The notes under the pieces: model-generated
The model's input: the letters and a program-made list of their open reading frames with translations, nothing else
Database searches by the model: none
What the model was told of the DNA's origin: nothing
NCBI RefSeq assembly: GCF_963666145.1
Contig: NZ_OY762614.1
Location: forward strand, 1,784,001-1,848,000
Reading direction: 5' to 3'
DNA from: an uncultured Desulfobacter sp.
GTDB lineage: Bacteria > Desulfobacterota > Desulfobacteria > Desulfobacterales > Desulfobacteraceae
Length of the DNA stretch: 64,000 nt
Shown here: one piece after another, positions 28,185-36,506 of the stretch
How positions within the stretch are numbered: the stretch's first letter is position 1
Layout of the letters: each line of letters opens with the position of its first letter
Position numbers and translations under genes: made by a program

Positions 28185-29369
28185 TCATGCCGCCGGCATT
28201 GGATTGTGCGTGGTTGCCATGAGTTTCAAACAATCCCAACGCCCTGCTTTAAAGTATGATCGTAGCATAATCATTTTTTCTGCATTTTCCCGATACCAAA
28301 AAGTGCATGGACCTTTCAGACGTAAATTCACCACCCTACGAATTGAACTTTCAATAGCACCGCTGCCAATAGGTAAATTCAACGCTTTTACAGTTGGGAA
28401 ATCAAGCCGTCTTTCATTGCGCACAAAATAATCCCGTTCCGTCTTAATAGCCTTACTGTTTCTGCCTCGACAAAGTGTCTGGACGGCCTGTACTACGTCA
28501 GCGGCTTTTCCTTTCAGCAGGAAGCCCCGCTGTTTTGACACCCAGCGTTTGCGCTCCTTGGATGACCAGGTCTTCTTTAGGGCTGATACTTTACCCAAAT
28601 GCTCCACGGCATGGTAAAAATCAAGAAGTTCATATACTCGCTGAGGAGCCAAACCCAATGCTTTGATCAGTCCGGGGATCCGGTTCCAAATCCAATGTGC
28701 TCCATCTGCAACAAACAGTATTTTATCGGACTTCTGGATATGAAGGGCGTTCAAATACCCCTTTAACAGGAGGAATATGCCATCCGGACCGCTGAAACTG
28801 CCATCAATAAATGGTGAGAAGCTTTTTTCTTGTTTTCCCTGGGCATCCACCACATAAATAATCAAAAGTTTGGGTTCTCGCCACGCCCCACGAAATCGGG
28901 TTCTATTTTTTGGGGTTTTGGGACCTCTTTTCTTCTCTCTTAACCGTGTGCGTCCACCATCGGTGCTTATAACCACCCGTCGCCCTTCAAGTGAATCTCT
29001 CTCATTTAGTGGGATTCGCCCCGCTTGTTGCTCGGCTCGGGCCCGTTCTGCGTAACGATAGGTGAGTTTACGGATAACCTTTATATCCAACACCATACCA
29101 TGATCACAAAGCACTTGACGGACTTCTTCAAAAGAACTCAATAAGGCCGACCAGGCACTCACCATAGAAGCCAAAGCTGGTGAGCAGCGATCATGGATTC
29201 CAAGAAGGATTAAACCGGCGTAGGCACCTTTATATCTTTTTCGATTTCGACGGTCACAGGATCGCCGATAATATCGAACACGAACATCAACAGAACTACC
29301 TGTACAACACTGAATCGAAACGGTCTCAAGCCCTTCGCTTTTCATCCGGCCCGGCCAGCTGGACATCAA
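28185..29369 (-). CDS. ISKra4-family transposase, main frame
   Basis: A 394-codon frame with the catalytic-domain pattern of ISKra4-type DDE transposases: VVISTDGGRTRLRE (about 130-143), ILFVADGAHWIWNRI (about 217-231) and, near the C-terminus, LPIGSGAIESSIRRVVNLRLK with the final Glu. The nominal first codon is TTG at 29369, but the frame is open further upstream, through SLNSYDQVDQEKE, to the A7 run near 29422-29430. There it meets the small upstream frame in the -1 phase. The full enzyme is therefore probably made by ribosomal frameshifting. The stop codon lies in the terminal inverted repeat. Confidence 0.88.
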   Translation of the reverse strand: MMSSWPGRMKSEGLETVSIQCCTGSSVDVRVRYYRRSCDRRNRKRYKGAYAGLILLGIHDRCSPALASMVSAWSALLSSFEEVRQVLCDHGMVLDIKVIRKLTYRYAERARAEQQAGRIPLNERDSLEGRRVVISTDGGRTRLREKKRGPKTPKNRTRFRGAWREPKLLIIYVVDAQGKQEKSFSPFIDGSFSGPDGIFLLLKGYLNALHIQKSDKILFVADGAHWIWNRIPGLIKALGLAPQRVYELLDFYHAVEHLGKVSALKKTWSSKERKRWVSKQRGFLLKGKAADVVQAVQTLCRGRNSKAIKTERDYFVRNERRLDFPTVKALNLPIGSGAIESSIRRVVNLRLKGPCTFWYRENAEKMIMLRSYFKAGRWDCLKLMATTHNPMPAA

Positions 29370-29401
29370 TTCTTTTTCTTGATCGACCTGATCATAGGAA
29401 T

Positions 29402-29587
29402 TTAATGAGCCCTGGATGCTTTTTTTAAAAGCAAGGCACTCAGTCGATTCGTATACCCAAGTATTTCACGTTCTACCTGCTCCAATTCTTGAGCATTGCG
29501 AACCAACCTCGGATCGTCTTCCAGTTCTTTCAGGCAAGCATAGACTTCCTCAACAGTATTGCAATCTTCAGCTTTTTTCATCAGCAC
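29402..29587 (-). CDS. ISKra4-like upstream ORF (N-terminal part of transposase)
   Basis: A 61-residue frame, mostly helical and acidic (EEVYACLKELEDDP... LEQVEREILGYTNRL), ending ALLLKKASRAH. The codons TTA AAA AAA GCA near its end contain the slippery heptamer A-AAA-AAA. A -1 slip there joins it in phase to the large transposase frame. Alone it might be a short regulatory product. The start is uncertain; ATG at 29587 and another two codons later are possible. Confidence 0.7.
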   Translation of the reverse strand: MLMKKAEDCNTVEEVYACLKELEDDPRLVRNAQELEQVEREILGYTNRLSALLLKKASRAH

Positions 29588-29683
29588 AGTCCATTTTTAT
29601 AGTCGTCTCAGCGAACAGAAACTATCACGTTTTTTGTTCTCAAAGATAGGCTTTTTTCAAACCGGGAAAATGGGAATGCGCCC

Positions 29684-29763
29684 ATTCCCTTTCCGGCTCA
29701 TGCTGCTAACCATCCCAAGGGTATTTAACATTTTCTGGAAGTTTTTACTGCAATAGTGCACTG
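29684..29763 (-). pseudogene. IS3-family transposase remnant, right of the inserted element
   Basis: Reverse-strand reading gives QCTIAVKNFQKMLNTLG then MVSSMSRKGN, which runs directly into the KGNCWDNA segment at 28162 once the ISKra4-like element and one target duplicate are removed. This is the stretch of IS3 OrfB between the second Asp region and SMSRKGNCWDNA. Nothing of OrfA or the OrfB N-terminus remains, so the host IS3 copy was already truncated. Confidence 0.82.
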
Positions 29764-29793
29764 GTACGGTTTAATAGGCCATAAAGACAGACT

Positions 29794-30195
29794 TCAAGTG
29801 GTGGTAAGACCTATATTTTTTATGTCATCCAATATGTTGTCAATACCGAATCCCCTTTCCTTTACTATGGTGAAAAGCAGGCGAAATGCTTGCAGCGCTT
29901 CTTCTGTCCCAATCTCATTTGAATTATATTCAATCGCCTCGCCTTGTTTTACTAAAGATCTAACATCTTGACGACTCAGCCTTTCAAACACTTTTACGTC
30001 ATTGACATAGAATTTTCCTTCAGCCTTTAAAAAGTACAAAATAGAACTATTTGTGCCTTCGTGATCTAAATTTTCTATGCACCAAGCATATTTCTTATGA
30101 TATAAAAAAAACCAATAACTATCTCTGTTAATGACGGTTGATATTTTGTCAGAATTGGCAATCATGGAATTGGTAGCTGCTACTATTTTACTCAT
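29794..30195 (-). CDS. Small cytoplasmic protein of unknown function
   Basis: A 133-residue protein from ATG at 30195 (MSKIVAATN...), chosen because GGAG lies 8 bases before it; an in-frame ATG four codons upstream lacks such a site. No signal peptide, membrane segment or recognised motif. The middle is rich in aromatic residues (YWFFLYHKKYAWCIENLD), and the rest looks alpha/beta. It stands between the IS nest and the GH130 cluster, 49 bases downstream of the latter. It could be a cargo gene or the end of that operon. Confidence 0.6.
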   Translation of the reverse strand: MSKIVAATNSMIANSDKISTVINRDSYWFFLYHKKYAWCIENLDHEGTNSSILYFLKAEGKFYVNDVKVFERLSRQDVRSLVKQGEAIEYNSNEIGTEEALQAFRLLFTIVKERGFGIDNILDDIKNIGLTTT

Positions 30196-30243
30196 ATAAT
30201 TCTCCAAAAAATTTGTTGAATAACTATGTTGTTTGAAAAGTGG

Positions 30244-31731
30244 TTAACTTCTGTCAGTTACCTTGCGCATGCTGTTAATCAGATTATTCACCGAAACCGT
30301 TGCGATACCCGAATTAATATCCGACATGGCATAGGGAATAACCAGTTCATTAGTATGGATGATTGAGCCGCAGGAGTAGACAACGTTTGGAACATATCCT
30401 TCTCGCTCTTTTTCTGTGGGTATTAAAAGCGGTTGTTCAAGCCGTGCAATGACTTTGCAGGGATTTTCAAGGTCAAGGAGCATGGCACCAATACAGTACT
30501 GCCGCATGGGCCCGACACCATGGGTAAGAACGATCCAGCCTTTTTCTGTCTCTATGGGAGAGCCGCAGTTGCCGATTTGAACAAATTCCCAGGGATACTC
30601 CGGTCGCTGGATAATATGAGAAGTCCTCCAGAATTGCAGGTGTTTTGAAAACATTATATGGTTGTTTTCGCCATCCTGCCGGGACAGCATGGCAAATTGG
30701 CCGTTAATTTTTCGGGGGAACAGGGCCAACCCTTTATCCTGCGCCGCCTTGCCGTTCAGCATTGTAATTTTAAAACTGATAAAGTCTTTCGTTTCGATTA
30801 ACTGGGGGAGAATCGTAACCCCATTATATGCGGTATAGGTCGCATAATAGGTTGATTCACCCGTATCATCAAAAAATTGAACAAACCTGGCATCCTCTAT
30901 CCCGCGGCTCTCATTTTTAGAAACTGGAAAGATAACCCTTTCAGATATTCGATGATCTGAATGGAAGTCCACCTCATAATTAGAATCAGAAAGCCAGTTG
31001 ATAATCTCAAATGTTTTATTCTGCTTGTTTGGGGTAAAATGAGGATGTTTATGAAGACGTCCCATCTCACGGACCAATTGTTCTTTGCTGAATTCTTCGG
31101 GAAGCGCATTGAGAACACAGGTGCAGATATCATTATCCGCCTTCATTTCCTTGAGCTTGTGCTGAAAAAGCTTGCGCTTATAAAAAGGGTTTAACTTCAG
31201 ATCCGGTGTTTCCACAAACTCACTGACCGGATCAAACCGGAAGGTGTTGTACCGGTTGAGCACGCCGCTTCTGAAAACAATGGAGGAAATATGCCCTTCT
31301 CCGGTGGCCCGCAAACTCATGACAAACCGAAGGCTGCCTTCTTCAAGGTGGTCTTGAACCGGATGGGGAACAATGGACGGGTTGAACAGAGCGGCAGATT
31401 CAATGGCATACTCCTTTGTAAAATAAGCGCCGACCAAGGCGCTTTCAGTTTCACTCAGCAATCTGCCTTTTTTAATATGTTTTTTTACCAGGCTGAAATG
31501 TTTTTCAAAAATGTGAGTCAGGTCTTCATGTCGCCTGGAAAAATTTTTTATGATCTGTGTTAATAATTTTTGTTGTCTGCTTTCAGACAACCCGCGGATT
31601 CGTTCGATGATCAAGGTGATGCGTTTTGCATCCTCGGGAAGATGAGGCCTTGTAATGACACGAGAAGTATCCCCGACAATTTTGTTGGGTTTTCTTGTCA
31701 CTAAAAGCTTACCATGATTTTTACTGCGCAT
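30244..31731 (-). CDS. GH130-family mannoside phosphorylase-like protein with helical N-terminal extension
   Basis: About 495 residues from ATG at 31731, chosen because CAAGGAAACACAC lies before it; earlier in-frame ATGs overlap the upstream gene. An N-terminal helical part of about 130 residues (IERIRGLSESRQQKLLTQ...) precedes a five-bladed propeller of GH130 type. The GIEDAR motif carries the expected general-acid Asp. QIGNCGSPIETEKGWIVLTHG and GYVPNVVYSCG follow. GH130 enzymes phosphorolyse or hydrolyse beta-mannosides, giving mannose-1-phosphate. It pairs with a shorter GH130 gene directly upstream. Confidence 0.85.
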   Translation of the reverse strand: MRSKNHGKLLVTRKPNKIVGDTSRVITRPHLPEDAKRITLIIERIRGLSESRQQKLLTQIIKNFSRRHEDLTHIFEKHFSLVKKHIKKGRLLSETESALVGAYFTKEYAIESAALFNPSIVPHPVQDHLEEGSLRFVMSLRATGEGHISSIVFRSGVLNRYNTFRFDPVSEFVETPDLKLNPFYKRKLFQHKLKEMKADNDICTCVLNALPEEFSKEQLVREMGRLHKHPHFTPNKQNKTFEIINWLSDSNYEVDFHSDHRISERVIFPVSKNESRGIEDARFVQFFDDTGESTYYATYTAYNGVTILPQLIETKDFISFKITMLNGKAAQDKGLALFPRKINGQFAMLSRQDGENNHIMFSKHLQFWRTSHIIQRPEYPWEFVQIGNCGSPIETEKGWIVLTHGVGPMRQYCIGAMLLDLENPCKVIARLEQPLLIPTEKEREGYVPNVVYSCGSIIHTNELVIPYAMSDINSGIATVSVNNLINSMRKVTDRS

Positions 31732-31759
31732 ATGTGTGTTTCCTTGATTCAATTCGGGG

Positions 31760-32701
31760 CTACATGGGCGGACGGCCATATTCAAGGCACAAAGAGACAA
31801 GGTCTCGGACCTTTGCAGTACCCATGCACATCACCGTATCCGCGCCCCCCCAGTAGATTTTCACAGTCCCGTCATCTTCGGGAACCACGCCGCAGGTAAA
31901 CACCACATTGGGGACATAGCCGGTCTGTTCCCAGGTATCTTCCGGCTGCAGGATCCATTGATCGGACACCCCGAGCACTCTGGCCGGATCGGCAAGATCA
32001 TGCAGCGCAGCACCGAGCCGGTATACGGATCCGGACATGGTTTTAAAAACACCATGGTAGATATGAAGCCAGCCCTCATTGGTTTTAAACGGAGGTGCGC
32101 CCGGGCCGATTTTCATCTCATCCCAGTGGTAGGCCAACGGCTTTATGACAACCTGTGAGTCTCCCCAGTAGATGAGATCCGGGGAATAGGAAATCCAGAT
32201 GGACCATGGCGAAATTTCTGAATGCGGGCGATCCAATCGGGCATACCGACCTTTAATTTTTTCAGGAAAAATGACCACATTACGCAGATCTGCCTGGGTG
32301 ATCAAAGCAATCCGTTCAATTTTTTGAAAATCATCTGTACGGGCCAGAGCAATTCGAACCCCGTGGCGGGAATAGGCGCTGTAGGTGAGAAAGTATGACC
32401 CTTCCACCGGGTTGATACGCAGATCTTCAATACCAAACGCTTCATATTCGGCAAAAATTCCATAGGATGCCGGAGTCAAAAAAGGTTTCGGTAAAACTTT
32501 AAATGTAAACCCATCCGGACTGTCCGCCCTGCCGATAATGGACCGCCCGTTTTTTAAGTGGGCCCGGAAGAGCATGATATATCGGTTTTTATATTTGACC
32601 ACCCCGGCATTGTGAACCGTTGCAACGGGGTACGGTACATCCTCCCGGGTCAGAATGGGGTTCTTCAGGTAACGCATTACAATATCCTGCATCGTATTCA
32701 T
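31760..32701 (-). CDS. GH130-family beta-mannoside phosphorylase-like protein
   Basis: A 313-residue single-domain GH130 (DUF377) protein. Signature parts are LFRAHLKNGRSIIGRADSPDG (about 44-64), FGIEDLRI with the general-acid Asp (about 89-96), APPFKTNEGWLHIYHGV (about 204-220) and TGYVPNVVFTCG (about 263-274). Length fits mannooligosaccharide phosphorylases. It likely forms alpha-mannose-1-phosphate from beta-mannosides with phosphate, or runs in the synthetic direction. Start ATG follows GAAAGGATCCAA. The location between two glycosyltransferases and a second GH130 suggests turnover of a mannose-containing glycan made in the same operon. Confidence 0.88.
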   Translation of the reverse strand: MNTMQDIVMRYLKNPILTREDVPYPVATVHNAGVVKYKNRYIMLFRAHLKNGRSIIGRADSPDGFTFKVLPKPFLTPASYGIFAEYEAFGIEDLRINPVEGSYFLTYSAYSRHGVRIALARTDDFQKIERIALITQADLRNVVIFPEKIKGRYARLDRPHSEISPWSIWISYSPDLIYWGDSQVVIKPLAYHWDEMKIGPGAPPFKTNEGWLHIYHGVFKTMSGSVYRLGAALHDLADPARVLGVSDQWILQPEDTWEQTGYVPNVVFTCGVVPEDDGTVKIYWGGADTVMCMGTAKVRDLVSLCLEYGRPPM

Positions 32702-32720
32702 TTGGATCCTTTCTCATAAG

Positions 32721-34073
32721 TCAGATTCTTCCGAAATCATCAGCCAGACGTTCAATGTCATCTTCGCCAAAATAGTCTCCTGTTTGAATTTCCATAAATA
32801 CCAGATTTTCCTGGCCGCTGTTTTCAATCCTGTGTATGGATTTTCTTGGAATATCGACTGATTGTCCGGCAGTCACCGGAACTGTTTTTTCGCCGAGTGT
32901 CCACATGCCTTTACCACTGACGATATACCAGTGCTCATCGCGATACCGGTGCCGCTGGAGACTCAGTCGTTTTCCCGGATATACCACAATTTTTTTATTC
33001 TTAACGGTATTCTCATCGGAAAGTATTCTATAAAATCCCCAGGGACGGTGATCTTCACGCCTGGTTGTCTCCATGATCTGCTCATACACCCGGATATATT
33101 TTTTGACCATGCAGTCGATGGTAAAATGATCCATCACTGTCCGACGGCAGAATTCCCGGTCAATATCCCTGATACGTTCCACCGCGCCGACGGCCTCATG
33201 GATGCCGGAAACGAGAAATCCGTTTTTTTTGTTCCGGATAAGCTCGGGCATACTCCCCCGGTTGTTTGCGATGATCGGGGTTCCGCAGGCCATGGCTTCG
33301 ATAACGGAAAGGCCGAAGGGCTCGTTGAAATTGATAGGGTGAAGCAGTGCAAGGGCTTTGCCTAATAGTTTATTTCTTTTTTCGGGTCCGACACTGCCCA
33401 GATAAACCACACTAGCATCATCGATGAACGGCTGGATATCGTCTTTAAAATATGCGCTGTCCTGGATAATCCCTGCCATGATCAGTCTTTTGCCGCATGC
33501 CCGGGCGATTTCAATGGCCTCTTTAGCGCCTTTATCCGGATGGATACGGCCGAAAAACAACAGATAGTCTTCCGGGTCTGTTTGGAAATCAAATTCATTT
33601 ATATCAATGCCATGGTGAATGGTGTCAATATAATCCAGGTCTTCGGCCCGGTCGGCATCACTGATGGAAACATAGAATGTTTTTTTATTGTACTTGCGAT
33701 ACACCGGTAAAATTCCAGGGGATGAAAAACCGTGGATGGTTGTCACCACCGGTGTTCTGGTAAGGCCAGTATAGGTTAAAGGAAGAAAATCAAAATTATT
33801 GTGTATGATATCAAATTCTTCTGCATGATCGAATAATTCGGAGATGTGAAGACATTCGTATACCTTGGGAATGATGTTTGAATCCTCTTCATATCCCCTG
33901 GTGCACACGGCATGCAGGCTGCCGTGTGTAATCGAATCCCCTGTGGCAAACAGCGTGACGTCATGACCAAGGCCCACCAGGGCTTCAGTCAGCAATGAAG
34001 CTATCTTTTCCCAGGGGCCGTAGTGCCGTGGAGGGGTGCGCCAGGCAATGGGTGACAGCATGGCAATGCGCAT
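32721..34073 (-). CDS. GT4 glycosyltransferase fused to a mannose-6-phosphate-isomerase-type cupin
   Basis: A 450-residue fusion. Residues 1 to about 335 are a GT4 glycosyltransferase (LFFGRIHPDKGAKEAIE and the EX7E motif in EPFGLSVIEAMACGTPIIA). Residues about 350-440 are a cupin like the C-terminal domain of type II phosphomannose isomerase/GDP-mannose pyrophosphorylase (PGKRLSLQRHRYRDEHWYIV, then IPRKSIHRIEN). The cupin could bind or make the mannose phosphate used for the donor. The start has AAAGGACAATTTT upstream. Its stop is 20 bases before the GH130 gene. The fusion supports mannose as the sugar handled here. Confidence 0.87.
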   Translation of the reverse strand: MRIAMLSPIAWRTPPRHYGPWEKIASLLTEALVGLGHDVTLFATGDSITHGSLHAVCTRGYEEDSNIIPKVYECLHISELFDHAEEFDIIHNNFDFLPLTYTGLTRTPVVTTIHGFSSPGILPVYRKYNKKTFYVSISDADRAEDLDYIDTIHHGIDINEFDFQTDPEDYLLFFGRIHPDKGAKEAIEIARACGKRLIMAGIIQDSAYFKDDIQPFIDDASVVYLGSVGPEKRNKLLGKALALLHPINFNEPFGLSVIEAMACGTPIIANNRGSMPELIRNKKNGFLVSGIHEAVGAVERIRDIDREFCRRTVMDHFTIDCMVKKYIRVYEQIMETTRREDHRPWGFYRILSDENTVKNKKIVVYPGKRLSLQRHRYRDEHWYIVSGKGMWTLGEKTVPVTAGQSVDIPRKSIHRIENSGQENLVFMEIQTGDYFGEDDIERLADDFGRI

Positions 34074-34090
34074 AAAATTGTCCTTTATAT

Positions 34091-36397
34091 TTACCCTGTT
34101 GAATAGGATGAAGACGGATGCAGCAGTTCATCTGCATAGAGTTTTTGCAGTGTCATTAGCGACAGCAGCCAGGCAAGCGTTGATTCCGCCCCCTGGTTCT
34201 GGTTGATGCCATCCACCATCAGTCCGTCCCGGCATCCGCCGTTTTTCGGGTCATACAGCGGCATGTTCAAATCATTGTGCCCCAGAAACCAGTTAAAACA
34301 CATGACGGCTCGCTCGAACCATTGCCGGTCATGGGAAATGTCGTAGGCTGCGGCACATGCTTCAACCATGGTTTTGGCTTCGATGGGCTGCTGATCAAAT
34401 CTGGCTCTTTCTTCTTTTTTTCTATACCAGCCGTGACAGCCGATGGGGACAAAATGGTGATCTGTCGTCTGGATGGACAGCAGCCACGTAAGACTGTCCA
34501 GACCCATCTTCACCATCTCGTGGTTTTCCATTCGATGACCCGATACCAGAAGCGCCTGGGACAGTTTAGCGTTGGCATAGTTCAAGGTATCCTCTATCCA
34601 TGGCCAGTCATCGGTTTTATTTTCGCAGAACTGATTGAATAATCTTTCTGCCAGAACATCCCTGATCCTTTTGGCGTCACTGTCACCCGAAAATCTTTCC
34701 AGGTAGGCGTCAATGCCAACCAGACAGAATGCCACAGCCCTGGGCGCTTTGAAATTCTCTGTGGCAATCAATGCCTTTTTAAAAAGCACGGTACTCATGG
34801 TCCGATGATCTGAATTTTCCAGAAACGCCACGGTTTTTCCCAGGCACCAGACAGCCCGTCCGTGGGAATCCTCGGACCCGATCTCCTCAGCCCAATCTCT
34901 TGCGTAGGTCATAAAATTACGGAACCGACCGTTTTTTTCATTGTATGCGTATAAAAGAAATCCTAAATAATGGCCGCTTAAGGCATCCAGTCCAAGGCCG
35001 TTGGTCGGCAGATATCTTTGTCCCATGGCCGCCGCCAGCAGGGCTCTGGCATTATCATCCGTGCAGTATCCATGCAGTCTGCTGGGAATGGTATGATCTG
35101 CATGTTGCAGGATGCCGGTATCATCGGTCATGGATTTAAGGTGATCCAGCTTGATCTCGGGCAGGTCAAAGCGGGTAATGGCTTTAAGGTTTTCCACGTA
35201 GGAATGTCTGGGTCTTGGATGCTGGATTCGCTTCTGGCGAACCTCATTGAAGAGGTCAAGATAGTTTTGGCAGACTTTTGCCCACACGGCTTCCCTTGTA
35301 AAGGTGTATGCTTTTTTACGGATGGCGTGGCGCTGGGTATCATCGCATAAAAGGGCGTTAATCTGTTCTGCCATGGCGCCGGGATTGTTGAACGGTACAA
35401 TTTTGCCCCTGCCGTCTGCCAGCATTTCCTGTGCATACCAGTAAGGGGTCGAAATGACGGCTTTGCCTGTTCCCATGGCGTAGGCAAGGGTTCCAGACGT
35501 AATCTGAGCCTCTTCAAGATACGGGGTGATGTAAATATCTGCAACACCCAGGAACTCACACAATTCTCTCAAGGGGACAAAATTATTCTGGAATATGACA
35601 TGGTCGCTGATATTCAGATTATGAACAATTTGTTGAAGCATTATCCGATAGGCTTCCCCTTTGGTTTTCAGCACATGGGGATGGGTGGTGCCAAGGATGA
35701 TATACATCACGTCCGGATATTTGTCGATCACAGCCGGAAGTGCCTGGAGCACGGTTTCAATTCCTTTATTGGGTGAAAGCAGGCCAAAGGTGAGTAAGAC
35801 CTTTTTACCTTCCACATCGAATTTGTCTTTATTAAAACTTGAATCGATAAAGGGCATATCCGGAATGCCGTGGTGTATAAAAGCGACTTTCTCCCGGGGG
35901 ATACCATAAATCTCCTGGAGAAGTTGTTCTGCTTTTCTGCTCATGACCACCAGTTTGTCCGACAATTCCCCCAGCTTGATCATGACGTTATGATATTCGG
36001 GAGAAGGATCTTTCAAAACGGTATGCAGAGTTGTCACCACCGGCATATGCAGATTTGACAATAGTTTGAGAAGATGACTTCCTGCGGGACCTCCGAAAAT
36101 ACCAAATTCATGCTGGAGACAGACAATGTCTGTGTGACTGATATTCAAAAACTGGGCGGTAATACCATAATCTGCTAATTTGTTCTGATTGATCTCAAAG
36201 CGTACTTTTTCAGGATATGCATAGCCTTCCATTCTGTCGTTCATGGCAACCGCCCAGCAATGGATATCCTTGGCCCGGTCAGATAAACCTTCAACCAGAT
36301 CTCTTGTAAAAGTGGCTATGCCGCATTGTCTGGGCAGGTAATTGCCGATTACGGCAATGGAGTTGATTCCCTCAAAAGGGCGTTCTTCCGTTATCAT
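34091..36397 (-). CDS. Large two-domain protein: GT4 glycosyltransferase plus C-terminal helical toroid-like region
   Basis: About 768 residues from ATG at 36397, picked because CAGGAGACGAGT precedes it. Residues about 10-390 are GT4-like (GIATFTRDLVEGL; LLTFGLLSPNKGIETVLQALP; ITSGTLAYAMGTGKAVIS). Residues about 415-765 have no glycosyltransferase signature. Regular helices with DDNARALLAAAMG, HGRAVWCLGKTVAFLE and NQGAESTLAWLLSL suggest an (alpha/alpha) toroid as in many glycoside hydrolases or lyases. One polypeptide could therefore build and trim the same glycan. The fold of the C-terminal half is inferred from pattern only. Confidence 0.8.
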   Translation of the reverse strand: MITEERPFEGINSIAVIGNYLPRQCGIATFTRDLVEGLSDRAKDIHCWAVAMNDRMEGYAYPEKVRFEINQNKLADYGITAQFLNISHTDIVCLQHEFGIFGGPAGSHLLKLLSNLHMPVVTTLHTVLKDPSPEYHNVMIKLGELSDKLVVMSRKAEQLLQEIYGIPREKVAFIHHGIPDMPFIDSSFNKDKFDVEGKKVLLTFGLLSPNKGIETVLQALPAVIDKYPDVMYIILGTTHPHVLKTKGEAYRIMLQQIVHNLNISDHVIFQNNFVPLRELCEFLGVADIYITPYLEEAQITSGTLAYAMGTGKAVISTPYWYAQEMLADGRGKIVPFNNPGAMAEQINALLCDDTQRHAIRKKAYTFTREAVWAKVCQNYLDLFNEVRQKRIQHPRPRHSYVENLKAITRFDLPEIKLDHLKSMTDDTGILQHADHTIPSRLHGYCTDDNARALLAAAMGQRYLPTNGLGLDALSGHYLGFLLYAYNEKNGRFRNFMTYARDWAEEIGSEDSHGRAVWCLGKTVAFLENSDHRTMSTVLFKKALIATENFKAPRAVAFCLVGIDAYLERFSGDSDAKRIRDVLAERLFNQFCENKTDDWPWIEDTLNYANAKLSQALLVSGHRMENHEMVKMGLDSLTWLLSIQTTDHHFVPIGCHGWYRKKEERARFDQQPIEAKTMVEACAAAYDISHDRQWFERAVMCFNWFLGHNDLNMPLYDPKNGGCRDGLMVDGINQNQGAESTLAWLLSLMTLQKLYADELLHPSSSYSTG

Positions 36398-36506
36398 ACT
36401 CGTCTCCTGTTCCGGTTGTGGACAGCAGGGAGACATCATTTTCTCTTTTGCTGCCCCAAAACCGTTCTGTTTTTTTGTGAAACCGTTTCACAACAGTCAA
36501 ATGGAG

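Larger units (their letters stand above)
28163..29683 (-). mobile_element. Complete ISKra4-like insertion sequence, 1521 bp
   Basis: Ends are defined by perfect 23-base inverted repeats at 28163-28185 and 29661-29683 (outer ends GGGCGCATTCCC). Both sides carry the same 8-base target duplication ATTCCCTT (28155-28162 and 29684-29691). Inside are two reverse-strand frames joined by a likely -1 frameshift. The insertion splits an IS3 transposase gene precisely. Everything needed for activity seems present, so the copy looks recent. Confidence 0.92.
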
